Assembly (NCBI RefSeq): GCF_025370935.1
Contig: NC_133501.1
Coordinates: forward strand, 6,977,902 to 7,041,901
Reading direction: 5' to 3'
Length of the DNA stretch: 64,000 nt
Source: Choristoneura fumiferana
Taxonomy: Eukaryota; Arthropoda; Insecta; Lepidoptera; Tortricidae
Under the pieces are notes generated by a model. It had not been told where the DNA came from. It did no database searches and saw only the letters and a program-made list of their open reading frames with translations. The position numbers and the translations under genes were made by a program. Shown piece after piece: positions 1-11,599 of the stretch (its first letter is position 1; each line of letters starts with the position of its first letter).

Positions 1-616
1 AAATCATCTAAGCTTCAAAAGCCTTCAAATTTCCGCTTTCTTAATTAACTCATCTAAGAGTTAAACAGAAACAACCGTTTAATGCCAAGTTAAAATTTCA
101 CTCCTTTTGAAAGTGGGGGGGGGGGAAACAATATTTACCCGTTATGTTTCCGAACGAGTAATTTGTTTGCCACTTGGCGGGGTAAATCAGAATTCTCCTG
201 CGCGCGTCGCCGGAAGTAGCCGCCGGATGCGCCCGCCCTCGACTTCCGCCCTTGCCGTCACCAATCTATCCTACCAGCTACATACCTACTCGCCTAAGGA
301 ACTTAGTGTGTACCAGCAAATGCACAAACACCGGAACTAAAAAGCTATAATTAACTTAAATGTGATAGATTATCAGCACCTACCAATGGACCGACCAAGC
401 TTTGCTCGGTGTACACAAAATTACAAAATATTAAAAAGCATACGAAAAGAGAATCAAGCTTTAATTGTATCCTTCTTTTATTTTATACTACTTACTAGCT
501 CTTCAGAAAGATCATCATTGCCAAGAAGAATGCGCCGCAAGAAGCTCGGCAGAAAGTAATTTTTGAATTACCGAAAACTGAAAATAACAAATGACGAAAA
601 CATATCCTGTGATATT
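1..616. other. spacer, no gene seen
   Basis: No exon with family similarity on either strand. A G homopolymer lies near 116-124. At about 500-557 there is a short dispersed piece whose core reads aagaatgcgccgcaagaa; related pieces occur at 44190-44235 (+) and 62825-62880 (reverse), so it is a repeat tail rather than a gene. Confidence 0.6.
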
Positions 617-1206
617 CTACAAAACCGGCCAAGAGCGTGTCGGACACGCCCAAAATAGGGTTCCGTAGCCATTACGAAAAAATAAGTAATATTTTTCTAA
701 GGACTTTGTATTTTATACAGAATCTTCCAAGTTTAGGTGTATTTTATACCTTAGGCTGCTATTTACTCTTAAACTACTAATAATTCTCAAGCAAACTTAG
801 CCGTTATAGTTTGCCTTGAAAGTTTGATATATTCACTACCATTCTGAATTTTTTCAAAGTTTTCCACCCACCGGTTTAGATTTTATAGAGGGGGGACGCT
901 CGATTTTAATGAAAATTTGCACTTTAAAGTTGAATATTTTGCAAACATATCACTAAATCGAAAATTCGTATTAGCAATCCCGTAATGGTTTTAAAAGACC
1001 TATCCAACGATATCCCACACTACAAGGTTGGATGAGAAAAAAAACCCCTCACTTCACGTCTGTGTATAGACGTTACTTTACACTAAAAAAAAAATTCTTG
1101 AAATTTTTATTGTAGTATTTTGTCGTCATAGTTTACATATATATTCTAGCATTGATAATCCCTGAGCAAAGCCGCGGACGGACGAACAGACAGACAGACA
1201 GACATA
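617..1206 (+). repeat. dispersed lepidopteran repeat, copy 1 (GGGTTCCGTAGCC family)
   Basis: It begins with a stretch on 'gtcggacacgcccaaaatag' followed by 'ggttccgtagccattacga' and ends in a run of gacagacagaca. A second, partly deleted copy lies at 5576-5999 with the same head, the same internal 'ggttggatgagaaaaaaa' and the same gacagacaga tail. The arrangement fits a non-autonomous interspersed element. I cannot name the family. Neither copy has an open frame. Confidence 0.75.
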
Positions 1207-1946
1207 TGTATAGACATACTAAAAAAAAAATTAAAATGAGTTTTATTTGTCTATTTCTTTCACATAGCGTATACACATTTATATTTAATTCCAAAAAATA
1301 ATAATGTATCTGCGTACGTAGGTGCTTGTTTGCGCAACTGTGTGATAATTTAATTAAAGTATTTATAAGCTGAAATTATGACATTTACCGCAGTGTAATT
1401 CAGTCTGCAGACCTTTGACTTTCCTTTGAAATAAAAGTAAATTTCTAATCTTAAAATGTTGTGCCCAGCAGTGGGACGTATATAGGCTGGGATGGATGGA
1501 TGGAAAATGTTTTTGGTTTTAATTTTGACTCTATCGACATGTATCTTTGATTTGAGCAGTGCTTACTACCCACGTAAGTTTTTATAGATAAAAACACTGT
1601 CAATCTATCTCATGAACATTCCATAGCGGGATCAGACCTCCATGCTAACTGAAAATAATCATACTTAGTTTAAAAATCGTCGTTATTCGTTCTGTCTTGG
1701 AGTTCCAGCGGCTGCCTGACTGCATCATTATCGGGCCCTGGATACCATTCTTAGCTAAAATACACTAAGACTACGAGTATTCCAACAAGCCGAAACATGG
1801 CTAGGTTACATAGTCCTGTCATTGAGTTCGCAATGTCTATCATCCGATTCTATCATCAGATCAGCTCGATGTTAACATATTATAATGTCATCAAAACTTC
1901 TACCAAATAAGTGCGTTAAAAAAGAGGAGCTAGCGAACTATTTTCG
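1207..1946. other. spacer with a SINE-type 3' tail
   Basis: No gene seen. At 1455-1502 the segment 'cccagcagtgggacgtata' plus 'taggctgggatggatggatgg' matches the 3' tail of the tRNA-headed SINE at 35811-36116, so this is a 5'-truncated copy. Confidence 0.6.
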
Positions 1947-2512
1947 TTGATTTTTAACCGACTTCAAAAAAGGAGGGAGGTTCTCAATTCGAGTGTATGT
2001 TTTTTTTTGTATGTTTGTTACGCGATAACTCCGCCAATTGTGGGCCTAACTTCAAGATCCTTTTTTAGTTCTAAAGGACATACTTCCGAGGTGGTTCCAT
2101 TGACACTAAGTCAGGATCTGATGATGGGATCTTAGAGAAATCGAGAAAAACCCTTGAATTTTTAAAGCACACCTATAGCGATTATGGCATTTTTAACATC
2201 AAGTCAAGTATTTACATTCAGAAAGTATAATTTGGTGAACTGGACCCCGATAAAGAACACCGTAGGTATCGGTACTCTGTTATAAAATGATATAACTATG
2301 TTGTGTTTGAGCTTAATGGACTTTGGCTACAAATCACTAAAAACAATGAAAAAAATATTTTTTAACAAAAAATGGAACCGACTTCAAAAACGTTGAAAAT
2401 AATTTTCTTCTACTATACATTCGGTGCCTCAGCACGAGCCAGCAGGAGTGATTGAAGCCCAATATATAATATCAAGGTTTTTAAAGTCGGTACCATTTTT
2501 TGTTAAAAAAAA
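1947..2512. repeat. ACCGACTTCAAAAA inverted-repeat element
   Basis: 'aaccgacttcaaaaa' occurs at about 1957 and again at about 2378. The second, with its flank 'ttaacaaaaaatgg', is inverted at 2488-2507 ('taccattttttgttaa'). The pattern fits a non-autonomous DNA transposon or two nested copies. A short related fragment lies at 40862-40905. The small open frames inside are not convincing as protein. Confidence 0.55.
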
Positions 2513-3785
2513 TAGTGAATGTGTTAGTGTCAAAATTCCGTGGGATAAAGTTCTATGCATGTATTCATAATTTTGTGTCATCCTTCATCACGTAAGTTAA
2601 GCTCATAAAATGTGAAGCTTCCCGATCAAAATGCATTTGCATGCCAGATGACAATGCAAATGGAGGAAAGTTGGAACTACTTCAACTAGCGCCCTAATCG
2701 CGGTTTCGGTGACCCACTAGCCTAGCTGGCTTAACTAGCTTTAGTTTAAATTTCGATGTCTCATTTCTGCAACATTAACTACTTCCTTTAAAGCTAGTCT
2801 GTAAAATAAAAAATCCATCCATCATGCGTTTTGTAGAGTTTACCTGGTTAACGTTAGCTGTTCGTTTCAATATGGATTTGGTCTAGATATTTTTACTATC
2901 CCATTTTTTTAATGATTGCATACACGTTATACTACTTTTTTAAGTTATATGACATTACTTATCTAATAATAGCTAATGTAGAGCGGAATGTAGAAATAAA
3001 TTAAATGACTCAGATGATAATTATTCTAATCCGATTGAGTTTTAATGACGGTTGTAAATGAGACTTTCATCAAACCCATCCCGTGAACATAAATTGATAC
3101 TAATCAATGCCATTTGATTCAATTCATTCTCTACATAAATCTCGCTTCATAATATATCGTGATCGATCTAGTAGAGGAGAGCTATTATGCGTAGATTAGA
3201 TGAATAAGTTTAATTAGATGGATTCATAACCAATTGCAGGAATAATTTCTCAATCTTAGCAACTGCTGTATGATTTCCTTTAAACGTTTATTTTGAGTTT
3301 TGACGTTAAGAGTAAAACCATCCGAGTAGCAATACATTGCGAGTCTTGTAAAATACATCACATCTTAACTAGTTCGTTAGCCCGCATTCTGTACCTTTGG
3401 ATAACTGTATTCGGATGATTCTCTTCGAACCTGTTGTGAAACTCTGGCTTTACTGATAATTTAATTGTGGCAATTGTCTGTAGGGGTGCAACTGTCATGT
3501 GCTCAAATAAAACAGTTCGTGGACGGACACAACTTGCGACGCCAGTGGGTGGCCCAGGGCGTAGTGCCCCGGCAACCTTCTGCGGTCAACATGGAATACA
3601 TGGTAATTAGAACTACATTTGAAAATATATGTTTATAAGGTTTGTAATCGACTACGCCGGCACTACGGTTTTCTATGTGATTACTATAAAGGCATTGTAT
3701 CGTTCTGCAAAAGGCATTTTATAGAAATACATAAAAATCAGTAGCGTCTGGTGACACGAACCGGTTCATGCTAGCTAAAGGGCAA
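2513..3785. other. AT-rich spacer, nothing recognised
   Basis: No exon, RNA gene or clear repeat boundary seen on either strand. The ~50 bases around 3535-3590 are GC-richer ('ggcccagggcgtagtgccc') but carry no recognisable protein. Confidence 0.5.
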
Positions 3786-3925
3786 CACACACAGAGAGCG
3801 GGCGCGGGTCGTGCGCGGGCCCGCGACGGGCGTATTTGCATGGCGGTATATGGAAGCCTTCACACAGAACGCGGGCGCGGGCGCGGGTCGTGCGCGGGCC
3901 CGCGCCCGTCGCCCGTCGTCACAAA
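3786..3925. repeat. GC-rich direct duplication
   Basis: Two near-copies of a segment containing 'gcgcgggtcgtgcgcgggcc', at about 3786-3831 and 3861-3912, are separated by an AT-richer piece. Both follow a 'cacacaga' start. The arginine-rich frames on both strands are products of this composition and are not annotated as genes. Confidence 0.6.
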
Positions 3926-4492
3926 CAGCGCGCGGGCCGAGCGCAGTTACCAACTCTCAAAATATTTATCCCTAAAACTTAAGTTAAAAACCCCTAAAAT
4001 TGCTATAATTAATTGAAAATCCCCCTAAAACATGTTAGTATAGGTAGTGCCACAAGAATTGAAGTGAATGATTACACACACAGCAACATGTCGTATAATG
4101 ACATCAGGCAGGATTGTAAGTTTGATATACTTACCATTCAGTTTTTTTTTAATTTTCCACCCATCGGCTTACTTACATACAAAAAATCTCTACTTTACGT
4201 CTATGGGAGGTACCCAAAAAAAATTTTTTTTTTAAATTTTTCATTGTACAAGTATCATTTTGTCGGGATAGTTTTCATTATATATCCGTGCAAATATCAA
4301 GAAATAATGTGAAATATAAGAAATACAAAATAAATATAAAAAGCAAAACTTCCCAAAAATCCTTAAAAATACCCCAATCCCAGTTATTTACCCCCTAAAT
4401 TTGAGGGGAAAAACCCCTAATTTGGCAGCCGTGCCGAGCGGCAAATGGCCGGTGTTTGTATCGCGCCGCCGCTTTGACACGCGCCGCCTCTG

Positions 4493-4553
4493 TCAAAGGA
4501 TGCCGCGTGCGATTTATGGCTTTACCTTCGCACGCGGCGTCCTTTGACAGGTA
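4493..4553. repeat. short inverted repeat (hairpin)
   Basis: The left arm 'gtcaaaggatgccgcgtgcg' at about 4493-4512 is inverted at 4532-4553 ('cgcacgcggcgtcctttgac') around a 20-base loop. It could be the end of a DNA element or a stem-loop. Confidence 0.6.
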
Positions 4554-4843
4554 GGGTTGCAACGATATATCGAATTTTTGATAGTATCGATAACTTTGAC
4601 TCCACAGTATTGATATATTAGCATTGCCTATCTACAGTGTGTTACTGGGCTACCGGCACCCAGGCTTTTTTTTTTAAGGGAAGTTAAAGATACGCTATTT
4701 CTGTAACTTAACCATTACATAAATTTAAATAATAAAGTAAAATCCACACTGTTAACTTTCTAATAAAAATATAATTGTCAGCCATGTACAGCTAATTAAA
4801 TTGACAAGTACTATATATAAGTAAATATTATAAATGCGAAAGT

Positions 4844-4844
4844 T

Positions 4845-4896
<52 letters not shown>

Positions 4897-4908
4897 TGTG
4901 TGTTTGTT
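4844..4908 (+). repeat. (GT)n microsatellite
   Basis: A nearly pure GT dinucleotide run with a few TTT interruptions at its 3' end. The preceding 'attataaatgcgaaagtttg' is the usual end of a common dispersed element (see 9605-9833), whose 3' simple repeat this extends. Confidence 0.9.
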
Positions 4909-4979
4909 TGTTACTCCTTCACACTAAAACAGCATTTCAATGACATTTGGTACGTAGATAGCTGGAATAACATAAAGGC

Positions 4980-5290
4980 TACTTTTTACAACCTTTTATT
5001 TAGTTTCACCTGTCCCGTTGTCTGTCTGTCCGTCTGTAGTCAAATTCTGCAAGTATATTTTGACCACTTCCAGTAGTCAGATTGACTTGAAATTTGGAAT
5101 ACTTATGTAAATTGTGTAACAATACAATAATCTGGTAGTGACATCCTGGTAGTTCAGCCAGGATCGTCTCCGCAGCACGGAACTCTTCAACGGTTAATAG
5201 CATCGACTTGAAATATGGTATGCAAATGTAGTTTGTGTGGTTGCAAGACTGTCAATAAAAAGTACAGTCACAAAAAAATGCTTTTATTAA
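4980..5290 (+). repeat. dispersed repeat, 'tgtcccgttgtctgtctgtc' family
   Basis: This segment shares an ordered series of blocks with copies at about 34360-34575 and 61590-61866, and a fragment at 9085-9235: the 'ccgttgtctgtctgtc' start, 'gtgacatcctggtag', 'aggatcgtctccgc', 'aactcttcaacggttaat' and a 'tacagtca' end. No coding capacity. It is an unassigned interspersed element. Confidence 0.75.
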
Positions 5291-5575
5291 AAAAGTTTTT
5301 TTTTTACCAAAAACTTGCAAGTTAAATTTGACCCACTTGCCGGCATCCGATTGAGCTGAAATTTAGCATGCATGTGTAAATCGGATGATAATGCATTATT
5401 ATTATGTCATGAAGCTGATCTGATGATGGAGCTGGAAGGTAACCATAGGAATCCGGTAATTAAATAACGCAACCGCATCGAGTTTGGGCTCGTTTGATTC
5501 GTCTTGATGAGTACTTTGGTCGGGGTGAATATGCGACCCTCTTAACAGTTAAAAACAAAATTAAAAGAAAAAAAC

Positions 5576-5999
5576 CGACCAAGAGCCTATCGGACACGCC
5601 CAAAATAGGGTTCCGTAGCCATTACGACAAAATTAAGTAATATTTTTCTAAGGATTTCGTATTTTATACGGAATCTCCCAAGTTTAAAGTTGAATATTTC
5701 GCAATCAAATTACTGAAACGAAAAAAAGACCTATCCAACGATACCCCACACTGGCCACACTATAGGGTTGGATGAGAAAAAAATCACCCCCATTACGTCT
5801 ATTGGAGGTAGCCTAAAAAATTTTTTATTTTTTTTTATTTTTTATTGTACCATCTTGTCAGCATAGTTTACATATACATATATCCGTGCAAAATAACAGC
5901 TCTCTAGCATTGATAGTCCCTGAGCAAAGCCGCAGACGGTCAGACAGACAGACATGGCGAAACTATAAGGGTTGCGTTTTTGCCATTTTGGCTCCGGAA
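5576..5999 (+). repeat. dispersed lepidopteran repeat, copy 2 (GGGTTCCGTAGCC family)
   Basis: Second copy of the 617-1206 element, with an internal deletion. It ends in gacagacagacat and then 'tgccattttggctccggaac'. A short tail-like piece of the same family, ending in 'tcctacggaaccctaa', occurs at about 22520-22590. Confidence 0.75.
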
Positions 6000-6215
6000 C
6001 CATAAAAACCTTTTTCAAAACAAGCTTTTATTAGAAAAAATAAATGAACTAAAAAGGAGAAATATATATTGTTTTTTATTCGACTGGATGGAAAACGAGC
6101 AAGAGGGTCTCCTGATGGTAAGAGATCACCACCGCCCATAAACATCAGCAACACTAGGTGTTTACGCAAAACGTAACATCGTAGGTCGGGTCGTGTAGAA
6201 GTCACTTTACGAGAA

Positions 6216-6735
6216 TGTGTGATGGACCCTTAAATCATTTTTATTGTTTTTGACAGCCTATGTATGTCAATGGACCGGTCACTCATTCGACCGGGGAGTC
6301 ATTCAAAAGCACTGAGAGACGGTGGACGTCTATAGCGATCTCGGGGTCAGAGCGGAGCTCTCAGTGTCAAATCGTGTCATTAAGTAATCTAAGATCATCT
6401 GAATCATATTTATAGATATAAACAGTTGTACGGTATCAGTAACGCGAAATATAGTGGTGAACGTAATCGCAGTTTGATTTCATCGTCATAACCTCAACCC
6501 TTCACACGACACCGGCGGCAGCTAGCTACAGGAGGCGGCAGCTGTCCAGACCGATTCCAGGGGCTCGGGAGAGGGTCTGCCTTCACATCGGCATCATCAG
6601 CGACGACCAAGGCGCGGCCTGCACATCGAACCCGCGAGGCCAGCGGTTTGGTCTAAGTATAAGCGACGCAGGGTGCGCACGCACATCTAATCAAAATCAA
6701 CCCACCGGCAGTTCTCAGGGCGAGAATTGCCAACA
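6216..6735 (+). repeat. candidate 5' LTR of the BEL/Pao element
   Basis: The segment starts TGTGTGATGG and ends CCAACA. It is followed directly by 'ttttggtggccc', the position and style expected of a primer-binding site. An AT-rich promoter-like stretch 'tatttatagatataaa' lies near 6409. Because no second LTR is visible, the boundaries are inferred from the TG...CA ends and the distance to gag. Confidence 0.45.
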
Positions 6736-7556
6736 TTTTGGTGGCCCATGAGGGGAGCAGAACGTTAGAAGAACGTTAGAAAAAATCAGCACGATAACGT
6801 ACGTCGCAGGGCGCGTGTACTTCATTATCATCTCGGCACGGCGGGCGCCGCGCTCATACTTCACATCATATTATCATCATATTAATTAATATTAAGACAT
6901 TAAATTCAGTGCGCGTTTAGTCATTTTCGCAGTGAGTGAAAGTGCGGTTTTAATAGTGCAATAGGTATTGACACTCGACATAATCAAGAAATTCCGCCGC
7001 CATCTTGTTGCATCACCCGTGGACCGTGGACATAGCGAACAAAGGAATTCGGCGTTCGGCAAGTCACTTATTCATTCGTTCATTCAAAGACTTTTAAGTG
7101 TTTTTATTTTATAAATTGTCATTCACTTCACTCCGATCAATTCGGACGACTTGCGAGTTGCATTGTCTATGGTTAGATGAGCGCATAAGCATAACTGACT
7201 CATTCATTTGTTCATCTGTGTCAAATGTCATTTACCTATATCAACAATCGTTATCTGTAATCAATAACTAACCTTATCATTTTCACGTTATCCGTTAATA
7301 ATTACGGCATAAGTAAACAAATGCTGTTTTAATGTTTCAATACAGTTCTTGTTGATTTGAACAAAGTGGTATTTATTGTTGATATTGCGCATCGATTGTT
7401 GTTAGTTTACTTTAGGTAAGTAAGTAGTTTAATAAAAGTGTAGTTCACAGGGTGTGGCTATTGTTATTGAGTGTAAGAATTCGTAGTTCATCGTTGAATT
7501 CAGAGGTTACTGACTTGATTTAAATACATCAAGTACTTTATTCATTTACGTCAAAA
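6736..7556 (+). other. untranslated leader of the retrotransposon
   Basis: About 820 bases between the candidate primer-binding site ('ttttggtggccc' at 6736) and the first gag ATG at 7557. No open frame of note. The tandem 'acgttagaagaacgttaga' lies at about 6761-6780. Confidence 0.5.
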
Positions 7557-7790
7557 ATGCCTCCCAAGATACCGGCTAAAATCTTATTTCAGTCAAAGTA
7601 TAAAATTTTGAAGGACTTTGCGGGAACCATTACGGAGGATTCGAGCTCTGCAGCGGTAGCCGTTGCTCGGCGCAGCTTCAACACATTTTACTGCCAGCTC
7701 ATCTCCGCATATGAGACGTTGTTGGGTTCGGGACCAGATGAAATTCCCGAAAGTGAATTGGGGCAGATTCACGAACAATTGGCTAAGTAA
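7557..7790 (+). pseudogene. gag, N-terminal piece (interrupted)
   Basis: An open frame from the ATG at 7557 encodes about 74 residues in the style of a BEL/Pao Gag N-terminus (basic start, then FYCQLISAYETLL and acidic ESELGQIHEQ). From 7781 the frame reads into the nested foldback element and stops a few codons later, so the last residues belong to the insertion. The reading frame resumes, in phase, at 11605 beyond the insertion if one copy of the AATT duplication is discounted. This is therefore the 5' part of a gag split by a later insertion, not a separate small gene. Confidence 0.85.
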
Positions 7791-8255
7791 AGTTTTTTGA
7801 AGAGGTGGTAAATATATTTTTCTTCGATAGTCGACGTCTTAATAATCGAGAAACTGCAGCTCTTTTATTTTTATTTCCTCTTATTAATTAGAAATATTTT
7901 TTTAAGTGGTCGATATGACGTTTGTGAGATTGAAATGGCAGAACCGTTGAGGGCTCAGTACTTAGTAGAAACAGTAAAAAAAAAACGAAGTCAACTGTCA
8001 CTGCTGTCACTGTCAAGTAGAATCTAACCTAAAACCGTTTTATTTACTTTGCGATTTGGTGCCATCAATGTGTTTTTTGGATAATTTTTAAAGACCTCTC
8101 AGCACAAACTCAGTACTTTAAAATTTGCCGCATTTCTCCACGACCTTTGCATGATAATTGGACCACGATTGTATAGTTTCGACGACTATTTCGGCTCTGC
8201 TTCTTCGACAACGCTATCTTGTATTCTCGACGACACTTGGCTTGACTTTTGGACC
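7781..8255 (+). repeat. left terminal inverted repeat of the foldback element
   Basis: Matches the reverse complement of 11143-11599 with substitutions and several indels. Well-matched blocks include 'ttcttcgatagtcgacgtct', 'cactgtcaagtagaatct' and 'cttggcttgac'. Similarity stops after 'ttggac' at about 8253. Confidence 0.85.
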
Positions 8256-8293
8256 ATATTTTCTATTTTAGCGGCTTCACCTTTCAATACGAA

Positions 8294-8428
8294 ATGAGTG
8301 AATTTGTGCGAGCAGATTCAAGGAACTTGCCACACATGGCTATGAGTCTAGAATATTTTGACACCAGTGATAAGTATACAATGTTGCCGAAATCAGAGGA
8401 GATAAAGCACTGTTGTCCGTACCGGTAA
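8294..8428 (+). CDS. short open frame inside left inverted repeat (44 aa)
   Basis: Starts at the ATG just beyond the left inverted repeat. The peptide contains VRADSRNLPHMAMSLEYF and SDKYTMLPKSEEIK, and a possible splice donor (gtaagt, about 8440) follows within 15 bases of the stop. The 'R-x-SRNLP...MSLEYF...SD' pattern reminds me of the N-terminus of insect transposon-related proteins with SWIM/YqaJ domains. That is a memory-level resemblance only. It may be the first exon or a remnant of the element's own gene, or chance. Confidence 0.25.
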   Translation: MSEFVRADSRNLPHMAMSLEYFDTSDKYTMLPKSEEIKHCCPYR

Positions 8429-8699
8429 AATGGATGAACGTAAGTACAAAATTATATCAATACAGTTTCTTGTCTATTTTTTTACATTACATTTTAGGGC
8501 ATCAAAAGTTAAATATGTTGCCGGACTAAAGTTGTACGAGAGCACAGAATAACAAAAACATATTACCTATATTGTGACCATTTACTTAGATATCAACTGA
8601 CAATGTGACTGATGATTGATTGGTGATGTTGTTCAGCATTGGCTGGTAAATATTATGATAGAGTAAAATTTCTGTGGTTAGTGAAACATTATATTATAA

Positions 8700-8905
8700 T
8701 TAGCTGTTGCCCCGCGACTCTGTCTACGAAGAATTCGCTTATCGCTTTCCCGCGAGTACTCTGTATTTTTTCGGGATAAAACTGTGAGATAAAAAGTAGC
8801 CTATGTTCTTCCTCGGGGCTCCAACTACCTCCATAATGAATTTCGGCTAAATCAGTTCAGCGGTTAAAGCATGAAAAGTTAACAGTCAGACAGACAGAGT
8901 TCCTT
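8700..8905 (+). repeat. 'tagctgttgccc' dispersed element
   Basis: Member of a family beginning tagct(g/t)ttgcccgcg and carrying 'gggataaaac', 'agtagcctatgt' and 'cagacagacaga' blocks. Other members on this strand are at 36143-36325, 50402-50580 and 54548-54728. A degenerate start is at about 61405. This copy is older than the foldback element or inserted into it. Confidence 0.65.
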
Positions 8906-9604
8906 TCACGTTTATAATATTAAATATAAGTGAGGATTTATAATAATTTTGATCTTTTTTTCAGGTGGATGTAAACACATGTTGGTGTTTTTATTTTGGT
9001 TGCAAAAAAAAGCCAGTGAAGGAGCATAACCTGTTTTTTCCAAGGACATGCATTTTTCCATAAAAAAGAGGCATAGAAGTATCACGGAACTCCTCAATGG
9101 TTAATGGAAGAGAATAGAATAGACCTTAGATTTAGCACGGAAATGTAATTTTGAACATGATGATATCTTAATACAGAAATGTATTTTTAGTTGACAATGC
9201 AAGTACAGTCGAGAAAAAGTACAGTCAGCAAATTTTTTTTCTTAAAAATATAATTTTTGGTTTTTATTTGTGTAAGTTTTTATTTTTCCTCACAATACTT
9301 TTTGTTGACTATACTTGTCTTGCATTGTCATCTAATCTGTAATCAGTATAAGTACTGCTGTGCTAAGCTAACGGTACTTTAAATTTGTATTCTCATTTTG
9401 GTTTATAATTATAATACATACATACTCATACATTGCAAGTCGAATAAAATCTTGTAAAATATGTTTCTTTTCACTTATGATTCACATCATCAAAAATAAC
9501 GAAAAAATGTGCAGAATTTGTAACCTTGCTTACAGAGATTTTGATCAGGTTCGATTCCCAATCATGTATGTATTAGAATCAGACAAAATAAAACAGTTGA
9601 ATAC

Positions 9605-9833
9605 CATATATATCCATACTAATATTATAAATGCGAAAGTGTGTGTGTTAGTATGTTTCTCCGTCTTTCACGTCGCAATGGAGCAACGGATCGACGTGAT
9701 TTTTGGCATAGAGATTGTTTATGGGCCACAGAGTGACATAGGCTACTTTTTATCCCGGAAAAATAAACAGTTCCCGAGAGAACAGCGCGCGATAACCGAA
9801 TTCCACGCGGGCGAAGCCGCGGGCAAAAGATAG
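9605..9833 (-). repeat. dispersed element ending in 'tattataaatgcgaaagtg'
   Basis: Reverse-strand copy of the family seen at 54548-54728. It starts 'actaatattataaatgcgaa' followed by GT repeats and ends 'gcgggcgaagccgcgggca'. A close relative lies at 62135-62335. The open frame across it (fragments such as FGIEIVYGP) recurs in both copies, so it is part of the repeat and not a gene. Confidence 0.7.
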
Positions 9834-10860
9834 TATATATACACATCCAGTTCAACTGGTAGAACAAACGATACAATCTAGGGTCACTGTCACAAGTACA
9901 AGTACTAAAAATACAAGTAAATCACCACGGTTTTGTTATAACTTATGATCAATGGTACGCATATTGTTTACACGTATAACACACAAGTTAATCAAACCAC
10001 GGTTGCTTAGGAAATGAAAAGCTTAATATGATGACAGCCCTTTTATATAAAAATCTTAACAGCGTGATTCAGCTTTTCCTTGAGACGAGATAGTGACATC
10101 TTTTGATGCAAAAGTAAACTAAAATCCCGGTTTAACACAAAGTGACCTATAATATTTGTATTATATTTCCTTGTATTTCTTAGTAGTACTTCTAATGCCT
10201 TTATGGGGATGGCACAATATTTAATTTATTAAAAATACGACTTGTTTTTAAATTACCCTTTGCCAGGAATATTATATACATGTTCCAATAAATCGGGTCT
10301 TTTGAGACATATGTTTATGCTAAATGTTTTTATGATTATTTGTGTATTTATGAAATAAAAACAATATAAATGATTGCATTTTTATATAACTCTGCAAATT
10401 AAGTATAATACTTAATCTAAAACACATGCAATAGGACAGCTTTGTATAGGTAGCATGTTCCAACAAATAGGGTCTTTTGAGTCATATGCTTATGCTAAAC
10501 GTTTTTATGATAATTTGTACATTTATGAAATAAATAAAATATAAATTATTGCATTTTATTATATTACTCTGCAAATTAACTAAAATACGGATTCTTTTAA
10601 TCTTCAAATCACGCATTTCACATGTATCCTCAAGCTCGCTATGACTTTAGATGGAATCACCCCCTTTTTAGTAGCCACATAAAGCCACTTCATTCTGTAA
10701 ATGATTTAGCAGAAACTCTTCCTTCAATACACTTTGAAATAAAGAATATAAACCCATTTGTGCAACATGCAATTAAATATTTTAATGTATTGCATGACTC
10801 TTACTGAGACCATGTCCTTTTTATTGTTTTGGTAAAAAAACACGATATCTCTTCCTTCTG

Positions 10861-11108
10861 TTATGTTCTCCTTTGCTGTGTTTGATGTTGAAGGGCTAGA
10901 GGGTTCGTATAATGATGTTGTTGATAAGCAACTTGCAGTGGAAGATGAAGCTGACTTGCACCAAGTCGCTTGTAAAGACTAGGATGCATGAATACGTCGA
11001 ATTCGGAAAATCTCGTCTGTATTTCAAAGACAAAGGTACAAAGCATTGGAGAACATTTCTGTAATGCTCCATTTCAACTCGAATACTGTCGGAGTCGTCT
11101 GAATCCAT
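10861..11108 (-). CDS. short open frames inside right inverted repeat
   Basis: On the minus strand an ATG at 11108, about 35 bases inside the right inverted repeat, opens a 70-aa frame starting MDSDDSDSIRVEMEHYRNVL. An overlapping frame ends near 10861. The acidic, serine-rich start is common in transposon-encoded proteins but I recognise no domain. Together with 8294-8428 it gives one inward-facing open frame at each end of the element. Confidence 0.2.
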
Positions 11109-11142
11109 TGTAGGGATACTGTGATTCGAATTTACTCGTAAG

Positions 11143-11599
11143 GCAGTCCAAATGTCAAGCCAAGGGTGGCCGAGAATGCAAGATAACGTTGTCTAAGAAA
11201 CAGAGCCAAAATAGTCGTCGAAAATATCCAATTGCAATTGGCAAATTGGCAAATTCAAAAGTCCAGAGTTTGGGCTGAGGTCGTAAAAAATTATCCAAAC
11301 AAAAAACACACTGATCGCACTAAATCGCAAAGCAAATAAAATGGTTTTAGGTTAGATTCTACTTGACAGTGACAGCAGTGACAGTTGACTTGGTTTTTTT
11401 TTTAATGTTTCTACTAAGTACTGAGCCCTCAACGGGTCTGCCATTTCAATCTCACAAACGTCATATCGACCACTTAAAAAAAGATTTCTAATTAATAAGA
11501 GGAAATAAAAATAAAAGAGCTGCAGTTCCTCGATTATTAAGACGTCGACTATCGAAGAAAAATATATTTACCACCTCTTCAAAAAAATTTTACTTAGCC
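11143..11599 (-). repeat. right terminal inverted repeat of the foldback element
   Basis: Inverse of 7781-8255. It ends CTTAGCC directly before the AATT duplication at 11600. It carries small internal deletions relative to the left copy, and an expanded 'aattgcaattggcaaattgg' patch near 11230, so the two ends have diverged since insertion or were never identical. Confidence 0.85.

Larger units (their letters stand above)
7781..11599. mobile_element. 3.8-kb foldback DNA element inserted in gag
   Basis: The two ends are inverted copies of each other: both start GGCTAAGTAAA and share a poly-T/GAAGAGGTGG block, and similarity extends about 450-480 bases inward (7781-8255 and 11143-11599). The 4-bp sequence AATT borders both ends (7777-7780 and 11600-11603). 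Taking it as the target duplication restores the gag frame, which independently supports the boundaries. The interior holds older repeats (8700-8905, 9605-9833) and two short open frames just inside the inverted repeats, but no recognisable complete transposase, so it looks non-autonomous. Superfamily not assigned. Confidence 0.85.

Noticed and set aside
3768..4016. Arginine/glycine-rich open frames on both strands
   Set aside because: They come from a GC-rich direct duplication and exist on both strands at once.
5320..5430. Possible further copy of the 'gtgacatcctggtag' repeat
   Set aside because: Only a short block ('cttgccggcatccgattgag') is reminiscent; too little to call.
9477..9833. 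118-codon open frame
   Set aside because: Most of it lies in a dispersed repeat whose relative at 62135-62335 gives the same frame remnants.
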